64,000 bases of DNA from Trichuris trichiura. Its lineage: Eukaryota > Nematoda > Enoplea > Trichinellida > Trichuridae. Under the pieces are notes generated by a model that ran no database searches, was not told the origin of the DNA, and worked only from the letters and a program-made list of their open reading frames with translations. The stretch spans positions 62,001 to 126,000 of the forward strand of contig JBAJFE010000033.1 in NCBI GenBank assembly GCA_037903355.1. Reading direction: 5' to 3'. The position numbers and the translations under genes are program-made. Of this stretch, positions 10,484 to 21,159 are shown piece after piece. How positions within the stretch are numbered: position 1 is the first letter of the stretch; each line of letters opens with the position of its first letter.

Positions 10484-13400
10484 AACAACGTCTGCATGAT
10501 TCCGGCATGTATTAACGATTACTGTTGCGATGTTATGATCGACACTGGCTCGTCAGTCAGTCTGCTATCTGATAGGGTCGTGCAAGCGTTGGCCAAAGAA
10601 GACACAGTCAGCGGTATTCCATTAATTCGTCTGTTGAACGCTTCCAGCCAGCCAGTGACTGTCAAAGGCGAAATCACTCTACGAGTGTCTGTTGGGAAAC
10701 TGGCTCATCCGTTTAAGTTCATCGTCGTGCAAAATCTTGTTGCAGATGCTATCCTGGGAATGGATTTTTTGGTAAAGAACGGTGCAAACGTCGATTTGCA
10801 AAAGCCTTGTATTAGCTCGCCATGCATTGGCATTGTCAATTTCAAGCAGCCCGATTTACAGCTCATGTCCAAAAGCAATTTATGTTACGTTCATTCGCAC
10901 TGTGCATTATTGCCCCATTATGAAGACTCCGAAAGCGTACAAAATGACGATGGAATGGAATTTGAAGTTCCTTGGTTTGGCAATGCGACAAAGTGCGAAC
11001 TTCCAGTCGCCCCGATTATATATAATGGAATACTCGGCGACTTCAAATCACTTTTTGTCGCGAAGCCAGGAAGAACTAACTTGGCGAAACATGCTATTAT
11101 CACGGAGGGAAACCCAGTTTGGGTGCCGCCGAGGCGTATCCCTGAACAGTTTCGAAATACTGTTCATCAACAAATAGAACAAATGCTAAACGAAGGTATT
11201 ATCCGACGTAGCCAAAGCCCCTGGTTGGCTCCAGCGGTATTTACCCGCAAGAAGGATGAATCTTTGCGATTATGTGTCGACTATCGTCAACTAAACAAGC
11301 GTACGCGTAAGGACAGTTATCCCCTGCTAATACCGGATGAGGTACAAGGCAAATTGAAGGGAGCAACCAAATTCTCCGTTCTTGATTTACATTGTGGCTT
11401 CTGGCAGTTGCCAGTAAGAGAAGAAGACGTCGAGAAAACGGTCTTCTCTCCCGGCCCAGGAATGAGATTGTATGAATTTCTAACTATGCCTTTTGGATTG
11501 ACAAATGGGCCCAGCTCATTCCAAAGGTTGATGGACGTGGTGTTAGAGGGAATAGACTTCACCATGGTTTACATGGATGACATTTTGATGTTTTCAAAGG
11601 ACGACAATGATCACATTAAGCATCTTGCAGTTGTATTTGAAAGGATAGCAGCGGCGGGTTTGACCCTGCGTGGCCACAAATGTCGAATTGGTGTCAGTGA
11701 AGTGTCATTTTTGGGTCATGTCTTCTCCTCAAAGGGGATGCAGCCAGACCCGAGCAAAGTTCGATGCATAGTGAATTGGCCAAAGCCAACTAACGTGAAT
11801 GAAGTACGACGCTTCGTTGGGCTAGCATCGTATTATCGGAGATTCATCGCCCATTTCGCTGATATAGCAGCGCCACTTCACAGCCCGACTCAGAAGGATG
11901 CTCCGTTCGTCTGGAGTGAGAAGTGCCAAGAGTCATTTGAGACCTTGAAGGAAGCATTGTCTTCTGAACCAATATTGGCACTACCTGACTGTGCAGTAGA
12001 ATTTCATTTATTTACGGACGCAAGTCAACATGGACTTGGCGCCTTATTAGAGCAGCGGAATCATGTGATTGCATATGCGAGCAGATTCCTTCGCCCAGCG
12101 GAACGAAACTACAGTGTTATTGAAAAAGAATGCGTTGCTATTGTTTTTGCGGTGAAACAATTCAGGCACTATTTGCTTGGCTCCCGTTTCACGATACATA
12201 CTGATCACCGACCATTGCAATGGCTGCAGAAACAAAAGATGGAAGGAAAAATTGCGCGATGGGCGTTGGCGCTCCAGGAGTTCGACCTTTCAGTCAGCTA
12301 TTGTCGAGCGAAAGAAAACAAGGCGGATCCGATATCTAGGCGGCTGGAAACAGACGAAGAAGAAGTTCAAGAACGGCGGTCAAAGTGTACCGTTACGATG
12401 GTACAATCGACGATCACCGAAGATGAACTGCGGACGGCTCAGTTAAACGACGTCATTTTGAGTAAAGTCATACAGGAACTGCAAAACGGAACATTGCCCT
12501 CAACAACACGAGCGAACGAATGGAAAAAGACTCCATTGTTACGCTATGCTCAGATTGCTGATAGTTTGTCTCTGTGCAATGGTGTGCTTCATAGGACAAT
12601 TCGTCTGGAACCTAACGAAGCAGCATGGAAAGTGCCAGTTAAACCGGAGTCGCTCAGGACTCATTGGTTAAAGCTATTTCACGACAGTCCAGCAGGTGCT
12701 CATTTGGGCGCTGACAAAACGTTAGATAGACTACGGAAATCGGCTTACTGGGTTCGAATGGCCCATGACGTGAATGAATACTGCAAGACTTGTACAAAAT
12801 GTCAGCAGCATAAGTTAAAGCCGTTTCCACCAGTTCCATTAATGAATATGCCCATTGGAAGCGTTTGACACACCGTGGGAATCGATGTTCTCCAATTGCC
12901 GGAATCGAAACATGGGAATAAGTATTTGTTAGTTCTACAAGACTATTATCCAAAATGGATAGAAGCGCAGGCTATGAAAGATCAAAAGGCTGAAACAGTG
13001 GTTTCAAAGCTAATTGATATATTCAGCCGATTTGGTTTTCCTAAGGTGGTTCACTCTGATCAAGGACCAAACTTTGAGAGCACGGTCACAAAGGATGTTT
13101 TGGAAGCGTTCGGTGTGAAGAAAACGCACACAACGTCGTATCATCCGCAAGGGAACGGACTCGTCGAACGAAGCAATAGGACTATCATTCAATCGGATCA
13201 ATAGGACTATCAGATGTTAAGAACCTATGTTGACCGTCATCATGACTGGGAAGATGGACTCCCAATGTTACTCTATGCATATCGTACAACCCGCCACGCG
13301 TCAACAGGAGTTTCTCCGTACTTGTTGATGTTTGGTCGTGAACCAGATCCCCTTCCCATTTATAACGTTCAGCCTGAATTTCATTTTCTGCCACGCGATT

Positions 13401-13857
13401 ACGTAAGTCAGTGTATGGAAAGAACAGCCCGTGTAACGAGGTTCGTCGACGCACATATCGCGAAGGCGCAATCTCGCCAAAAAGAAGGCTACGATACGTT
13501 AGCAAAAGAAAGAGATCGCCTCCACACAGGAGATTGTGTACTGTTACAAATACCCAAGGAAGGCAAGCTAGCACCTAAATGGGAAACCGGATGGAGAGTA
13601 GAAGAAAACGTCGGCGCACCAGTGTGTCCATTCGACATGAAGACGGAAGGCAAAGAACCGTTCACATCAACCGTCTACAAACGGCATACCATAATAGCCC
13701 TGTTCCTACGATAAAATGGAACCCACCAAGTGTCATACATCAAGGCGAAACGGCAATGATCCTACCGGAACAAACTTCCACAAATCAAACAGAGGCCTTG
13801 CTAAGAAGATCTAACCGACACCGCTCAAGACTGAAATGGTTAGGTGACTTTGTGTGA
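10484..13857 (+). pseudogene. Gypsy1 Pol: protease, RT, RNase H, integrase
   Basis: Open from 10484 to the stop at 12868. Domains: aspartic protease DTGSS (about 10541), reverse transcriptase with LCVDYRQLN (11268) and YMDD (about 11570), RNase H with LFTDASQHG (12007) and HTDHRPLQWL (12199), and the integrase HHCC finger (12680-12820). The integrase core continues in the same frame past a TGA at 12866-12868 (a probable former Trp) with HSDQGPNF (13051) and NGLVERSN (13155). A 21-bp in-frame insertion near 13182-13202 brings a TAG. Near 13600 the frame shifts, and the chromo-like C-terminus is read at 13579-13857. Not functional as it stands. Confidence 0.9.
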
Positions 13858-13892
13858 GCTCGAGGACGAGCTTTTGGCGGTCCCCGGAGAAA

Positions 13893-14074
13893 TGTAGCAG
13901 TTGCGAAGAGTAGAGAGTTATGTAGGCGTAATAGAAGTGCATATGTTGGGACCTAAAGATTACAGAAGGGGACACGGTAGACAGAGGGAGAGAGACACGG
14001 AGACAACTGGCTGCGATCGGTTGATATACGTGTGTTGCGAAGGAGTAAAAGATTGTACACGGAGAAGTGTTACA
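13893..14074 (+). repeat. Gypsy1 3' LTR
   Basis: 182-bp copy of 9293-9474 with two differences (C for T near 14011, A for G near 14052). It is followed directly by the duplicated GAAG. Confidence 0.93.
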
Positions 14075-14156
14075 GAAGGGACGTTTCATTTGCTTCATTT
14101 GTCAGTCGACAGTTCTTACCCACTCCTCGAATATGGCGGCTGTCCAGGCGCATTTA
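14075..14156 (-). pseudogene. Tigger transposase fragment (EEWV block)
   Basis: Minus-strand translation gives CAWTAAIFEEWVRTVD, one stop (TGA), then QMKQMKRPF. This matches the WMT.. LFEEWV block that precedes the second aspartate in Tigger transposases. It lies between the Gypsy1 insertion and the MITE at 14157, and continues the fragment at 14374-14465 in frame. Confidence 0.85.
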
Positions 14157-14373
14157 CCGTATTTCACGGCCTATAAGAACACCCCTCTACCTAAGTAATG
14201 GGTGGTAATAATTGGCCCAGTTGGTACTTCCTAGGCTCGCATTCTACTTATTAGACCTATGAGCTGAACAGCAATTCTTCTACCTCAATTAGACTCACTA
14301 AGTGATTAACTGGGCCAATCATTACTACCCATTACTTAGGTAGAGGTGTGTTCTTATAGGCCGTGAAATACGG
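14157..14373. mobile_element. TA-flanked MITE with 65-bp inverted termini
   Basis: 217 bp between TA dinucleotides (14155-14156 and 14374-14375). The termini, CCGTATTTCACGGCCTATAA on each end in inverted orientation, pair over about 65 bp with three or so mismatches. It has no coding capacity. TA target duplication and long TIRs fit a Tc1/mariner-type or pogo-type non-autonomous element. Its insertion in Tigger leaves the frame intact. The inner TIR sequence (taatgattggcccag) recurs near 62940. Confidence 0.85.
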
Positions 14374-14465
14374 TACTTGATTTCCAAGTGACAAGGAGGT
14401 GGTCAGGCCTCAAGTTCCTAAATGCGCGGGGTTTCACTGACCTACCAATCACCAGTAGCTTCAAC
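14374..14465 (-). pseudogene. Tigger transposase fragment (LLVIG block)
   Basis: Minus-strand translation reads KLKLLVIGRSVKPRAFRN and then HLLVTWKSS, the block that follows the first aspartate in Tigger transposases. It sits between the MITE and the Merlin derivative and joins both neighbouring fragments in frame. Confidence 0.85.
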
Positions 14466-15049
14466 GGGACTACTAAAAAGTTTCCCCCCGGAAGTGAAAG
14501 GCGGCAGTATGAAAGCGTAATCGGCTACTCCGTCGCGCAGTGAACTGTGATTACTTTCACAATGACAGAGACAGTGTCATTATGTTCAGTGAAGACGTGC
14601 GAAATAGCTGGCGCGTCGGCACAATAGAGCATCACCGGCACATGCACTGACCCGTATGTCGGTCTAAGCGATTAGCATCGAAGAATGTAGAAGAATGCTG
14701 CACTCCAAATGAATAGCGTTTGCAAGTGTCACTGATACAGTTAGTGACCCGTTCGAAAGAGCGAAGGCGTAGGAATTATTCAACTGCGCGTGAATTGAAA
14801 ATACGGGAAACAATGGTGTGCGTTGCGTGATGCGCTAAGACCCGGTCACAGCGATACAGTTAGTGACCCGTTCGATCGAGCGAACAGGGAGGAATTATGC
14901 AGCTGCGCGGCAGTTGAAAGTACGGGAAACAAAGGGGCATGCAGCCGTTCGCGCTAAGACCTCGTCTTAGAGTTTCGTGAAAAACATCGGAGGTCAAGGG
15001 TCCGAGCCGCGTCGTGTCTTGGTGAACATTGTAAAGCTCATTCTGCGAT

Positions 15050-15499
15050 ATGTCCGAGCCATCGTCTACCGACAATCTACCGTCGATAAGCCAGAGCTCG
15101 TTGAAAGTGCCATCAACGAGGCGTCGTTCACGAAAGACCCAACGGAAGAGCATCGAGTGGCTATATCAAACGGTCCCAGACGAAAAGGCGGCGGTGCAGT
15201 TCCTGCGCGAGAAAGGACTGCTGCACAGCGAAAGACTGTGCCCGTTCGACGCCATCCTCGACGCCATCAGCCGGTTGCACCCTCCCAGACAGAACGAGGC
15301 ACCAGCGCCAGAGTCGTTGCCGCAGTTAACAGTATGTCCAGCGTTCACGTTTTACTCCTGTAAGCGCGTTTATATGACCAGGCCTACCCGACTGATGACG
15401 TTGGAACCGAGCCTGGAGGAAAACCAGCGCCAGAGTCGATGCCGCAGGCAACAGTATGTCCAGCGTTCACGTTGTACTCCTGTAAGAGCGTTTATATGA
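15050..15499 (+). CDS. Merlin transposase remnant, internally deleted
   Basis: An open frame of 149 codons. It begins MSEPSSTDNLPS and matches the N-terminus of the 51.8-kb transposase through IEWLYQTVPDEKAAVQFLRE and LLHSERLCP. It then jumps directly to the C-terminal segment FDAILDAISRLHPPRQ. The zinc ribbon, all catalytic residues and both introns are missing. The frame survives the deletion, so a short protein could be made, but it could not be a nuclease. Possibly just fossil sequence. Confidence 0.6.
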   Translation: MSEPSSTDNLPSISQSSLKVPSTRRRSRKTQRKSIEWLYQTVPDEKAAVQFLREKGLLHSERLCPFDAILDAISRLHPPRQNEAPAPESLPQLTVCPAFTFYSCKRVYMTRPTRLMTLEPSLEENQRQSRCRRQQYVQRSRCTPVRAFI

Positions 15500-15544
15500 T
15501 CAGGCCCACCTGAGCGACGACTTTGGAACCGAGCCCGGAGGAAA
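15302..15544 (+). repeat. 121-bp tandem duplication in the Merlin derivative
   Basis: Two adjacent copies (about 15302-15422 and 15423-15544), each running from ccagcgccagagtcg to ccgagcc.ggaggaaa, with about a dozen differences. They cover the C-terminal transposase tail. Confidence 0.75.
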
Positions 15545-15918
15545 ATCGCCGCCTTCGCCTGACCAGGCACCTCAGTGACCGGTACGTGCGCTTTTTCACG
15601 TTACGTACACCTCATTGTTCGTACGCTAGTGCACGCGTACTGTGCGCAGCACATACCGAGTCCATTTTAAGTCTTAGGTTTAGGCTAGGGCACGACACGA
15701 TGACCGGCTAGGCTGCAGTACAACGTCGCTGGAAAAGTGTGAACCAGACGTTGACCCTTTGCAGTGCAGCAGACATGCACTAATGCGCATTACTGTGCAC
15801 CAATGCAGGAACAATGACATGACGGGGGCAATTGTTTCGTGTGACGTAATATTCTCCACTTGACCTCCTTTGATGTTGCCGCCTTTCACTTCCGGGGTGG
15901 GAACTTTTTAAAAGACCC

Positions 15919-16549
15919 GCTTCAACTTCTCCCCAGTTGCGCTAGCGCAGGGAAGCACAGAGAAGCGGTCCTTGGAGAGCTTCCCGCTTTTGCATTTGTC
16001 GCCTCCTAGTACAAGGCTTGTATCAGGCATGGCCTTGTAGGACAAGCCGCATTCATCACCATTGAAAATGTCTTCCTTCTTGAAGTAACTGGCGAAATAA
16101 CAAAACTCCTCGATTAAGTCTTCCAAGACCTGGACGGGAACTTTGTTAGACTCGCCGCATTAGATTTTCTGGGAAATCTTATGCCTGGGCTTGAACTTCT
16201 TGTGTCAACCGCTTGATGCTTGGAAAGCTGTCATCCTGAATTCTAGGGCGATCCCTCTAGCAACTTCCCGGATCATTGAGCCAGAGATCCGTGCGTTCGC
16301 TGCTCTCATTTGCTTAAGCCAACTTAACGCTGCTATATTGACTGGATCGAGGGAGGTTCTCCTTTTTCTTCGCTGTGATTCCCCGCTTTCCTAATCATAT
16401 CTGTCCAAGTACTCGCGTTTACATCTTTAGATGTTGCTAACGGTAGCCCTGCTGACGTGGAACCGTTCCGCTGTCTTCCTTTCACTGTTGATTTCGAAAA
16501 AGCAGATAAGATGCACTTTTTCCTTCAGTGCCAACTGTCTTGATCGTTT
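15919..16549 (-). pseudogene. Tigger transposase, N-terminal part
   Basis: Minus-strand translation shows the CENP-B-type helix-turn-helix (RKRSRQLALKEKVHLI and ERFHVSRATVSNI, 16550-16427). A second DNA-binding segment has ARISGSMIREVARG and FQASSG. The first catalytic aspartate is in DIFNGDECGLSYKAMPD (about 16050-16000), then KLSKDRFSVLPCASATGEKLK at the Merlin junction. Several stops interrupt it, including one at the usual Trp after ASSG. These domains bind the transposon ends and start the catalytic core. Confidence 0.88.
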
Positions 16550-17052
16550 CCGTTCAGCCACGGTGCAAACAGTAACTAGTTTGGCGGCTATCACTACGTA
16601 AGTCAGAATACTTTTACTGGTCAAAACACCCCAAGGCCCACCTCCGCAGCGGTACAGCAAACAGAATGAACAGAATTGAGCTCGACGCGAACGAATACAG
16701 TTAGGATGGATTTACCGTGGGAGAAAGAATGCTGTTGACGCTTGGGTGGGTGGTCGTGTAAATGAGAAAACGCGCAAGCTGCGCTGACAAGCATGAAAAA
16801 AGCATCGTCAAAGCGATGGAACCGATCTCTCCTCAGGAATCTCCAATGCACGGTAACGAAAAACTTCACAATGTTGAGTAATAGACAGCAGATTCAGGCA
16901 CCGACGGTTAACAGCTTCCAGCAACCGACACGGAGCAAACTGAAGCGGTCAACTTACAGAGGGCAAATTAGCATTGGCTCGATATACCACGTCAGGCTAA
17001 AGCAGTCAACTTCCCATTTACGGTGGTGGACAACGTATAGAGGTTGTCCTTG

Positions 17053-18374
17053 CGCTTTTTTACGTGCTAACCAACCAACTTGTCAAATTTTGGTCGACTT
17101 AGGGAAATGGCCGAAACAAAGACCTGATCAAATTTGGAGGTTCAAATGTATTTCAAAATCGCATGTAGCCATCTTGCGAGAAAATCATCACAAACAATTT
17201 AGAAATCAAAATTTTATGTTCAGCTTCACAAGTATCTAGCATGCCGCCCAACTGTTGAAGCAAGATATCCTAAGACAACTAATTTCTCCTACTTGAAATG
17301 CTGAATCTGCAGTAGGTCCTCGAAAGTTTTAGCAAAAGTCCCCTAAAGAAGCTTCCCGGCACCGACATAACGCCGTGGAGCTGCCATGCTTCTTCAAGGT
17401 TGTCTTATGCCTGGAGTGCATAAATGTTCAAAAATTAGCCGTAAACTGGACCATCATTCTATACATGGACATTGACAAATGGAAAAAAATTACTCATAAA
17501 TAAGATAAACGTCTCATATCCTGGTATACAGGGTGTTTTAACTTTTTAACCCACGGAACCGTAGCCATGACAAGTACTGTCACATTAAAATGTTGTTTAC
17601 TCTGTCCGTATTATCGCAATTCCATGGAAGGAAACGCTAGTGAAGGTAAAAACTTACTTGTAAACAGAAGATCGAAAGAAAGTTAGTTTCTCTGAGTGTA
17701 TGGTCACAGATCATGAAGCAGTACAACGGGGAAGCAGATCGCATCGCAAGCAGGCAATGCAGAAACGTAACGGCAGGAAAACGAAACTACTAATGAAACG
17801 AACTTTTGGAGAAACAACTGGCAAAACTTAGTGGACATTTAGATGTATTAAAGGAGACTGGCCATTGGCGACAGTCACCTGACAAACTATATGGTTGCAG
17901 GGAAATGGAAATTTACCTGGCGGAAACGTTCTGCACGGAAATGAAGCTGTGAAAAAACCTAGGAGCATTAGACTAAAGGTCCTCTGAAATGAAGAGTTGC
18001 AAACATCGCTAGAGATATAACGCATGCTGGCCCGTACCAAACCAAACTACCTTGCCCATTAACGACTTTCATAACTCTCAAACCTGATTCCATTGGTAGG
18101 AACTATCTATTTACCAAAGCGTAAACAGTGAAACGTATGCGCTAAACATTACCCACCGAACTGTTCCACTTCAAGTACGTTCACATCATTGAAAGCATTT
18201 CACCTGACGGACCATGCCCAAATTCATTCTACGGCACTGGTCCTTCATTGCTGTAAGTGTAAATGTACGTTTCAGTCAATTCATATTGTAGCTACTTGCT
18301 ATTGGTACTGCAAGGTAGCTGTTAGTCATCTGGCAAATTACTCAGTCAAACATATGACTGGCATACCAATGCGT
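17053..18374. other. no recognisable gene
   Basis: AT-rich sequence with no ORF or motif that I can assign. Confidence 0.4.
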
Positions 18375-18537
18375 AAATTTTAATGTGCTTTCGAAAGACA
18401 GGATGTCTTTTAACAGGCTTGAATAGTTTCATAGTAGATCTTCAGATTCACGGGCCAAACCCTCAACAATGCAGAAACGTAAACTCAACAGGCCAAACCT
18501 GTGAATCTGAAGATCTACTATGAAAATTTTAATGTGC
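18375..18537 (-). repeat. foldback family B, copy 3
   Basis: A 14-bp duplication, AAATTTTAATGTGC (18375-18388 and 18524-18537), flanks a 135-bp insert. The tail tttcgaaagacaggatgtct comes first on the + strand, followed by short inverted arms (ttcatagtagatcttcagat and atctgaagatctactatgaa), so this copy is in reverse orientation and has lost most of the arm sequence. Confidence 0.75.
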
Positions 18538-19192
18538 ATTAAAATTATACATATTTTAATAGTTCTTTCTGAAGAAAGAAACAATTTTGCTGATTCTTAT
18601 TCTTATTACAAATGTAAATGCTGAAAGCGTTCTCACCGCCGGCTACACCACTTAGCACATCTGGGCATTTTTCGGCAGCAAATGATTTTAACTGCCGTTC
18701 TTGCCATTTCTGCATTTGTAAATTGAACTAATGATTAAAAATAGGCATATTTAATTAGTTATTACTGATTTCTACAGCCTTTTTACGATGAGGACTGCAA
18801 CCCTCTTTGTTCAGGCAAGCGTAGCCGACCGCAAAAAGCAATTCTATACCGCTGAACGGTCACAAGCTAGTGGTGTCATATGCTTCCTTATTAATGATAC
18901 ACTGATGTGGGCATGTACATTAGTTATTCAGTAAATGGCTACGCATTGTATTGAGAATGGGGTTCTTTTTAACGGATATGTGAAAATGTGTAATGGTATT
19001 GTGGAAATTTGACCTGTGAAATTTTGAGAGCAGACGCTTCCTGAAAGCTTCGCAAAATAAATTCCCCAGATCAGTTTCCCATGGCATCATCATGGAAATA
19101 TCCGCACAATACTATGAGCCCCATTCAAAGAAACTTCGAAGATGGCGTTGTAGAGACTGCGTTTATTGGAACCATCAGAGTCTGACCTGTGA

Positions 19193-19383
19193 AAGCACTC
19201 AACTCCCTTACACTGCTGACGACGGAACAAGAGCAGTTCCGAAACGTACGGTATAGAATTGATCTGTAATTTCTCTAACAATTTGCTCATCCATTCGTTG
19301 GTAGGGCACTTTGAAGTTTACTTACAGATACATCAAACAGGCAAAACCTGTGAACCAGAAGATCAACTATGAAGCACTCAACT
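19193..19383 (+). repeat. foldback family B, copy 4 (linear form)
   Basis: A 12-bp duplication, AAGCACTCAACT (19193-19204 and 19372-19383). The insert repeats copy 1: a hammerhead-like block CTGACGA (19216-19222), GGAAC/GTTCC stem and GAAAC (19241-19245), then the tttgaagtttacttacagat module. The variant at the core (CTGACGA) would probably weaken any ribozyme. Confidence 0.72.
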
Positions 19384-20395
19384 TTATCCCAATGCCAATC
19401 GTATTCTCTGTGCTCACTGTCAGGTTAAGTCGTGTGCATTCATCTCAATGTCACGCTATGTACGCTTTCGTAAAGCATTCAATGTTACACGCGGTTTTCA
19501 GTTATCCGCTGTCATCTCTGAAACGTGTCCGGAACGTATCCGTCGCGGATACGGAGGCCACATCGCATAGAGGTATTTTTCGTTTAACGCGTTTTTTGCT
19601 CACAGGCGATTTTGAAATCATAGCAGTTTTTCACGTAACGCGATTCTGTTTTCGCTCATAGGCGATTTTACCGGCTGGAAAGCGTGAGTGTTTGTTAAAG
19701 TCTCCCTGTGTTGTCATCCACCAACAGCAAACAGACCACGCTCTAATCTTATGCGGGCTCTTCCGTCATACGCAAACAAATCGCTGGTTCAACTGCGACA
19801 AAGACGTTTACAATTCATAACAGTAGCTATAACCTCAGAATGGCTAATAACAACGTCATAAAAACCTGAAATGGCACATCGAAACAATGAGATAAAAGAG
19901 AGGTGAAGAGATAGAAGAGATGAGAGACAGTGAGATAAAAAAGCGAGTCCAACGGGCTTGTATGAGTTTACTTATTTTAGAAATGATATAACCGCTTTCC
20001 ATGAGCTGAATATGAATGCATGCGGCTCCTCAAAGCTACTTTGAGCTCTGTCCGCTGTAGAGAGTTCCAACATAAGAGACCCCACTTATATGCCATCGCC
20101 AGGAAAGGACAAAACATGTTATTTACATCCTATGAAAGTGGGTACATACCTTCGCAAGCATGACCGTTGTAAAGAGTTCAGATACAACATAATTTTTTTT
20201 CTAGCACAATCTGTCGACGATATTTGTCCTTTGTTGTTCATAGGTAAAGAATGCTTTTGACACCTTGAATCGAATCTTGATTTTCCTATAGTTTACGTGT
20301 CTCTTACAACGCGAGATTTTTCAGGATTTTCAAGTGACCAAGTTCTCGCGTTGTACCAGAGCTACCTGTATATATGATGTATACTAAAATTAATA

Positions 20396-20935
20396 CATCT
20401 ACGGAGCAAACTGAAAATATCTTTATTAAGGATTCTGTCCCGTTGAGAAGTAAAATAAAAACATTTTTTCTTTCCGAAGCTTTCAGGTCTGCCGCGACCC
20501 GTCTTCAGCGGTCCAATGAAGTGTGTGGTGGTTACTGAGACGACATTTGTCTTCCGTCACTTATCAACGTTTAAAACGAGAATTTTAAAGTTCTTCATCT
20601 GTGTCTGTCAGCTGCCAGTATTCTTGTAGAAATTTGTTAATGCATGGGCCAACCTAGTAGTTTCGTTTTCAATTTTTATTCCTTTGTTCCAAAAATGTGA
20701 TTTGATTTTCCTCATTGTTTTAGTTCCCATTGATTTTTGGCTTGTGTGTCAACTCAGTAACCACCACACACTTCATTGGACCGCTGAAGACGGGTCGCGG
20801 CAGACCCGAAAGCTTCGGAAAGAAAAAGTCTTTTTATTTTACTTCTCGACGGGACAGAATCCGTAATAAAGATATTTTCAATATGAAAACACACGGTCCC
20901 GTACAAAAGCATCATGTTTTCATCTACGGAGCAAA
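20396..20935 (+). repeat. foldback family A, copy 2
   Basis: A 15-bp duplication, CATCTACGGAGCAAA (20396-20410 and 20921-20935), brackets a 510-bp insert with inverted arms (about 20411-20545 and 20750-20890) around a unique centre. The hammerhead-like block is at 20784-20811 (CTGAAGA, GGGTC/GACCC, GAAA) and its mirror at about 20480-20508. It ends with the family tail cggtcccgtac...gttttcat. ORFs in this stretch are by-products of the repeat. Confidence 0.8.
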
Positions 20936-21126
20936 GCATATATCTTCAATCTCTCAGTGTAGCACAGACTTGATCGGTCAGGCTGTACAGATCAAGTTAA
21001 CTTGCAACTTACAGAAATGGTTAATATGCGAGTGGGCAACATGCAACTTAAAGGGAGGTCAATATACAAACGTCAGCCTTACATTTGAATACGTGTAGAC
21101 CAACGAACCTGCGAAAGTTCTGTCAA

Positions 21127-21159
21127 CTTAGGGGGTGGTCAACTTTCGTGGTTCTGCTG
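21127..21159 (-). repeat. Tigger-like terminal repeat, isolated
   Basis: Read on the minus strand it starts CAGCAGAACCACGAAAGTTGACC, close to the Tigger terminus at 3167 (CAGTTGAACCTCCGCAAGTTGACC). Degenerate copies of the agttgacc box continue back to about 20970. It may be a solo remnant, or the true 5' end of the big Tigger element if 17053-21159 holds further insertions. Confidence 0.5.

Larger units (their letters stand above)
9293..14074 (+). mobile_element. Ty3/Gypsy retrotransposon (Gypsy1)
   Basis: A full-length LTR element of 4.78 kb: two 182-bp LTRs, primer-binding site, gag and pol. The target duplication is GAAG (9289-9292 and 14075-14078). The LTRs differ at only two positions that I can see, so the insertion is fairly recent, yet pol carries two stops and a frameshift. 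It lies inside Tigger; its removal rejoins Tigger KRPF to LLVVDD. Domain order protease-RT-RNase H-integrase is the Ty3/Gypsy order. Confidence 0.93.
14466..15918 (+). mobile_element. Merlin-family deletion derivative
   Basis: 1453 bp with an 8-bp duplication, GCTTCAAC (14458-14465 and 15919-15926). The ends (GGGACTACTAAAAAGTTTCC... and ...TTTTAAAAGACCC) are inverted copies sharing the ccGGAAGTGAAAGGCGGCA core of the other Merlin copies here. The transposase is reduced to a fused N- and C-terminal remnant. A degenerate TTAGGC stretch lies at 15671-15690, the same relative place as in the other copies. The 5' region has a partial duplication (gatacagttagtgacccgtt at about 14731 and 14848). Confidence 0.9.
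3167..17052 (-). mobile_element. Tigger/pogo-like DNA transposon split by four insertions
   Basis: A minus-strand Tigger-type element. Its 3' terminus starts CAGTTGAACC at 3167 next to a TA; a weaker 5' terminus lies near 17025-17052. Coding pieces in element order are 16549-15919 (helix-turn-helix and first DDE Asp), 14465-14374, 14156-14075, 9292-9181 (second Asp in VVDDCPSH) and 4002-3430 (C-terminal third). The gaps are exactly filled by Merlin, MITE, Gypsy and hAT insertions, each with its own target duplication. The 5' end is uncertain; a similar terminus at 21127-21159 is an alternative. Confidence 0.85.
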
